Source: Channa striata | Lineage: Eukaryota > Chordata > Actinopteri > Anabantiformes > Channidae | Direction: 5' to 3' | Assembly: GCA_033026295.1 (NCBI GenBank) | Contig: CM065176.1 | Coordinates: 8,783,945 to 8,847,944 of the forward strand | Length of the DNA: 64,000 nt | Part shown: positions 61,349 through 64,000 of the stretch, piece after piece | How the letters are laid out: every line of letters begins with the position of its first letter | Numbering within the stretch: position 1 is the first letter of the stretch | Notes under the pieces: generated by a model | Database searches by the model: none | The model's input: the letters and a program-made list of their open reading frames with translations, nothing else | Told to the model about the DNA's origin: nothing | Program-made: the position numbers and the translations under genes

Positions 61349-61592
61349 CCGCCGCCCGTCCACGTCGCCGTATGTTTTCAGGCAGATTTTCACAAATTTG
61401 TGATGAATCACCTACTGTCAGTTCATTTATGGTAACATTAATCAATGAAATTGCAGCCTACTAATTAAAACAGTGCGAGTAGCTATATGAGCATGTGTAA
61501 AATCACAGGTTTTTGTCTCATTAGCTGACTGACAGTCAAATCTATTCTCGAGCAAAGGAGCGTGCCTGCAATTTCCCCTCCCCACCCTGCCA

Positions 61593-61593
<1 letters not shown>

Positions 61594-61625
<32 letters not shown>
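61594..61625. repeat. (CA)n microsatellite
   Basis: Sixteen CA units about 200 bases upstream of the presumed promoter. A 163-codon plus-strand frame running through it is not coding. Confidence 0.9.
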
Positions 61626-61627
<2 letters not shown>

Positions 61628-61825
61628 CCTTTACTTATCTGCAATTACCTTGACACTTCATATTTTGTTTGTTTGTTTTTGTTGAACTCATCTTTGGCCC
61701 CCTCGGTTCCCCTGACAGCAGAGATGAAATTGCTGAACATGTATAGTCAAAGCAAACACAGTGATGGGCTTATTAAAGGCACACAGTGGAGAGAAGGAGG
61801 AGCCCGGCTTTGGCTGCAGCTGCCG

Positions 61826-61830
61826 TATTG
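61826..61830 (-). promoter_or_regulatory. inverted CCAAT box
   Basis: CGTATTGGCTG on the plus strand; the complement AGCCAAT is a full NF-Y core. Sits at the upstream edge of the presumed promoter. Confidence 0.45.
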
Positions 61831-62044
61831 GCTGTATCAGCTCAGTGGGGAGGGGCAGAGGGGGGAGAAGGAGAGAGAGCGCGAGGGGGAGAGTGAGAGT
61901 TGGGGAAGGAGGGCAGCGCTCCGGTTGGGAGATAGGGAATGCCCGCTAGTTGCGTCTGCCGATAATAGCACATCCACCGTGGTGCTGCTACTGGGAGAGC
62001 AGGGCGCAGGCAGTGCGGAGGACGGAGCCGCCGAGCGCAGAACG

Positions 62045-62053
62045 ATGCACTAG
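62045..62053 (+). other. two-codon upstream ORF (ATG CAC TAG)
   Basis: A minimal start-stop element in the presumed 5' UTR, with G at -1 and A at +4. If transcribed it could detain scanning ribosomes, but its context is ordinary. Confidence 0.3.
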
Positions 62054-62082
62054 AAGAAGACAGGCTCACTCAGAAAGACACT

Positions 62083-62188
62083 CACAGAGAGAGAGAGAGG
62101 GAAGGAGGGAGGGAGCAGGGGAGGAGAGAGCGCATCAGAGAAGAAGAGGACCGAGAAGGAGAGAGAGGAGAGGAGAGTGAGGAGCCAG
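62083..62188 (+). repeat. GA-rich, nearly polypurine segment in the 5' UTR
   Basis: Apart from a few C and T bases the plus strand is A and G, starting with a (GA)n run at about 62088-62099 and continuing with GGGA and GAGAAG units. Strand asymmetry of this strength within a presumed 5' UTR may favour triplex or GAGA-factor binding. Confidence 0.7.
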
Positions 62189-62298
62189 AAAAGTTACCAG
62201 GTCAGCAGGAGAACGTGGAAGTGGAGCAGCCGAGACTCGCTGGGGTCTCACTCCCACCGGAGCGGCAATAAGCAGCAGAGGAGGAGAGTGATATTACC

Positions 62299-62311
62299 GG
62301 GGTGGGGGGGG
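62299..62311 (+). other. G-rich run in the presumed 5' UTR
   Basis: GGGG-T-GGGGGGGG; on RNA this could fold as a G-quadruplex by splitting the long run, about 360 bases before the first in-frame ATG. Confidence 0.4.
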
Positions 62312-62612
62312 ATAGAGGGAACGCCGTGACTTCTTCCTGGAAAGTCAGTGCTGTCATAAAGGAAGGGTAATGCTCCTCACAGGACCCTTCTGCACAGCCC
62401 GACAGCAGCAGCAAGCAGAAGACACCTGAGCCGGGCAGTTGTACTTACTTGTCCACCGGGGACTTTCTCACTCGACCGTGTGGGTTGAAGTGGATGTGGT
62501 TGGGTGTCTGTGAGGCTTTCATCCCTTTTTTTTTTCCCCCCCCTTTTGCTCTGGAGTGTGACGCGCTGGAGATTTGGAGGGCGAGTTGTTCTGTCTTGTT
62601 ATCTCTGAGACT

Positions 62613-62684
62613 ATGGTAGACTGTGCGTCGGGGAGCCCTTCATCAGCAGCTGCAGCCCTAGAGCATGGAGAAGTCCAGCAGTGA
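62613..62684 (+). CDS. upstream ORF, 23 codons, overlapping the 62665 start
   Basis: ATGG at 62613 has G at +4 but C at -1 and A at -3 within GAGACTATGG, so its context is fair. It runs 23 codons to TGA at 62682-62684, in a different frame from the ATG at 62665, which it overlaps by 20 bases. A ribosome translating it would pass the 62665 ATG and terminate beyond it, which favours initiation further down at 62971. This is the classical arrangement of a regulatory overlapping uORF. The peptide begins MVDCASGSPSS and matches nothing I know. Confidence 0.35.
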   Translation: MVDCASGSPSSAAAALEHGEVQQ

Positions 62685-62970
62685 GGAGTCAGCCATTCAC
62701 CGTAGCCCTTCTGTAGATAGCCGCGACTCCGACTTTGCCCAAGCCTCCACATCTGGCCGCCCGTTCGGCGGCCGCGGCTTTACTGCCGGCGCTTTCTACG
62801 GCTCCACGGGGCCGCGCAAAAACGCACAGCAGGCGCAGGCTGGAGCGGCGGCTGACACCGGCGCAGGAGACAAGAGCAACAACAAGTACAGCTCACCCAA
62901 AGGCAGCAAATACGTGGTCTTTTACCTGGATCTATCCTTTGTGTTCCTTTTAGAATTCAAGAAGTGCAAC
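62665..62970 (+). CDS. in-frame 102-codon N-terminal extension of the tetraspanin ORF (uncertain)
   Basis: The ATG at 62665 has A at -3 and G at +4, a strong Kozak context. From it the frame stays open for 102 codons and runs directly into the tetraspanin ATG at 62971. Codon third positions are G/C-rich and the composition is protein-like: a charged Ser-rich start (MEKSSSEESAIHRSPSVDSR), a Gly/Phe-rich part (residues 31-47), an Ala/Gln/Gly stretch (54-69), then Lys/Ser (70-82) and a short hydrophobic run, YVVFYLDLSFVFLL (83-96), before EFKKCN. I recognise no domain. Known vertebrate TSPAN9 proteins start at the downstream Met, so this is either a lineage or isoform-specific extension or open 5' UTR. 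Against full translation: the hydrophobic codons double as a polypyrimidine tract and acceptor (TATCCTTTGTGTTCCTTTTAG), so the segment may be intronic in some transcripts. Confidence 0.35.
62930..62953 (+). other. candidate 3' splice site before the tetraspanin ATG
   Basis: CTATCCTTTGTGTTCCTTTTAG is a strong polypyrimidine tract plus AG, 17 bases before the ATG. If used, the coding exon begins AATTCAAGAAGTGCAAC-ATG and joins a distal non-coding exon, the common design of TSPAN9 in other vertebrates. No good donor lies between 62665 and 62930, so the partner donor would be upstream of 62665 or outside the obvious promoter. Confidence 0.45.
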
Positions 62971-63033
62971 ATGGCAAGAGGCTGTCTCTGCTGCTTGAAG
63001 TATATGATGTTCATCTTCAACCTCATCTTCTGG
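62971..63033 (+). CDS. tspan9: tetraspanin-9-like, first coding exon (partial gene)
   Basis: Encodes 21 residues beginning MARGCLCCLKYMMF and ending FNLIFW, then the donor TGG-GTAAGT in phase 0. This fits the short cytoplasmic N-terminus and first half of transmembrane helix 1 of tetraspanins; the Cys residues at 5, 7 and 8 lie where family members are palmitoylated at the membrane face. From memory the sequence is nearly identical to vertebrate TSPAN9; TSPAN4 is the closest alternative. The exon end, just before the conserved GCG-rich turn of helix 1, also fits the family gene structure. Tetraspanins span the plasma membrane four times and organise integrins and receptors into microdomains; TSPAN9 was described in platelets. 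The remaining exons, with the large loop and its CCG motif, lie beyond 64000. ATGG is in strong context (A at -3). Which teleost duplicate (a or b) cannot be told. Confidence 0.8.
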
Positions 63034-64000
63034 GTAAGTGACTCACTGGTTTCATGTTGTTTCATATTTTTGCTCATCACACTGTACCCGCTCATGGTTA
63101 TTGGTACAGATGTGTGATACAGGGCGAGGGATGATGTTCTGGCTCCAGTAAATCAGCGCTTGTGTATCTCTAGTTCTTTCTTTGAAATGTTGCTCAGAAA
63201 ACATTGTGGTAAAGTGATGGTCGTCATTGCAGTGCCGCATTTCTAATTATTACATCAGGGTGTTTATGCCCAGACCTCTCTGTGCATGTTGCTATTCCTG
63301 GATGTCATGACAGAGTCAGTTTCACTGGGCCAGGTCTGCTGTTGTATGTGACTGGTGGAGGTGGTGGGGTGAGGGGGGGGGGGTCGATTGTGGACATGGG
63401 TTCATTAAGGTCACGCTTTCAGATGGTTATGTGATTTACAGCGAACATGAGGTTCAGATGGCGCATGCAAGTGAAATAGAATATGTCTCCACAGTGCAGT
63501 TGTATTGATGAGCAACACAATATGCAACAAGGGGGCACGAGTTGGGGGGCTGTCAGCATGAGCTTCAAGTGATTCTGGGGAGGGCGATGTGGTTTGTCTT
63601 TTAAGGGCACGTCTGCTTGTAAAAGCTGTGATCTGCAATCCCAAGTCCACAGTGACTGTAATTGTTGTGATAATCGTATAATTACACTTATAGGAGGGGG
63701 AAGAAAGAATGCGTAATAGCCGCTCTCCACGCCAAATTTGCTCTCACCGGAGAAATCTGGCCAGTGTGTGGCAGGCTTTGCTGTTTATCCTTGCCCGGGC
63801 GTTTGCTGTAAAAAGTGGGCATCCCCTGAATGTTTACAGAAAGGATTAAAGGGCTTATGGGTTACGGGGCCAAGTCTTTTGTGTGCATGCAGCGAAGCGT
63901 GAGGCATAAAAACATCCCAACACTGGGGGGGACTCTACTGACCCCAAACCACCATGTCACCGGGTTGCAAGCCCCGCTAACTGGGGCACACGGGAGGCAG
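63034..64000 (+). other. start of the intron after the first coding exon
   Basis: Begins with GTAAGTGACT, a consensus donor. The open frame continues 28 codons into the intron by chance before TGA, so intron retention would truncate the protein. A G-run (GGGGTGAGGGGGGGGGGG) lies at 63365-63382. No further exon, repeat or RNA gene is visible to the end of the window. Confidence 0.7.

Larger units (their letters stand above)
61780..62260 (+). promoter_or_regulatory. presumed CpG-type promoter and 5' UTR of the tetraspanin gene
   Basis: Composition changes sharply from AT-rich DNA to GC- and purine-rich DNA with frequent CpG. An inverted CCAAT box (ATTGG, 61826-61830) is followed within 20 bases by GGGGAGGGGCAGAGGGGGG, an Sp1/KLF-like G-rich element. 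No TATA box is evident, as is usual for such promoters. From about 62040 the sequence is GA-rich and free of long frames, like a 5' UTR. A donor-like CAG-GTCAGC at 62198-62206 could end a non-coding first exon. The transcription start cannot be placed from sequence alone. Confidence 0.55.

Noticed and set aside
61562..62053. 163-codon plus-strand frame upstream of the tetraspanin
   Set aside because: It runs through a CA array (Thr-His repeats), the promoter and the GA-rich leader; composition follows the simple sequence and not a protein.
62521..62578. Pyrimidine tract CCCTTTTTTTTTTCCCCCCCC as a second 3' splice site
   Set aside because: No AG in a good position follows closely except GGAG, and no coding frame begins there; it is probably simple sequence within the leader.

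Overview
The window looks like nuclear DNA of a teleost fish. It is mostly non-coding, moderately AT-rich sequence with many (GT)n/(CA)n arrays and homopolymer runs, and it carries degraded fish-type retroelements: a tRNA-derived SINE at about 52.0-52.2 kb, an L2-like LINE relic at 45.4-45.8 kb, and two short retroelement tails at 27.1 and 42.8 kb. The one protein-coding segment I recognise is vertebrate. There are no operons, bacterial genes, CRISPR arrays or phage genes.

Layout. From 1 to about 56.8 kb I find no exon I can identify: the stretch holds unique sequence, microsatellites, several inverted repeats (3.49, 6.6, 35.5, 43.3 and 43.46 kb), a CpG-rich segment with two opposed CCAAT boxes at 31.84-32.06 kb that resembles an isolated promoter, and a few repeat relics. 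Between 56.78 and 57.64 kb the minus strand carries what may be the last coding exon plus 3' UTR and polyadenylation signal of an unidentified gene (weak to moderate support). From 61.3 kb CpG density rises, and 61.78-62.66 kb reads as a promoter and purine-rich 5' UTR.

The anchor is a tetraspanin first coding exon at 62971-63033 (plus strand), ending at a GTAAGT donor in phase 0. Its 21 codons match the start of tetraspanin-9 (TSPAN9; the paralogue TSPAN4 is less likely). The rest of the gene lies beyond the window. Directly upstream and in frame is a 102-codon open stretch starting at a strong-Kozak ATG (62665), with coding-like composition. It either gives this tetraspanin a long N-terminal extension or is 5' UTR, possibly removed by splicing at a good acceptor (CCTTTTAG, ending 62953). 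This is the most interesting question in the window. An overlapping short upstream ORF at 62613-62684 could regulate the 62665 start.

If the tetraspanin call is right, most of the window is the upstream flank of TSPAN9, or introns between distal non-coding first exons (such as one at about 32 kb) and the first coding exon. Regulatory calls are sequence-pattern inferences only.
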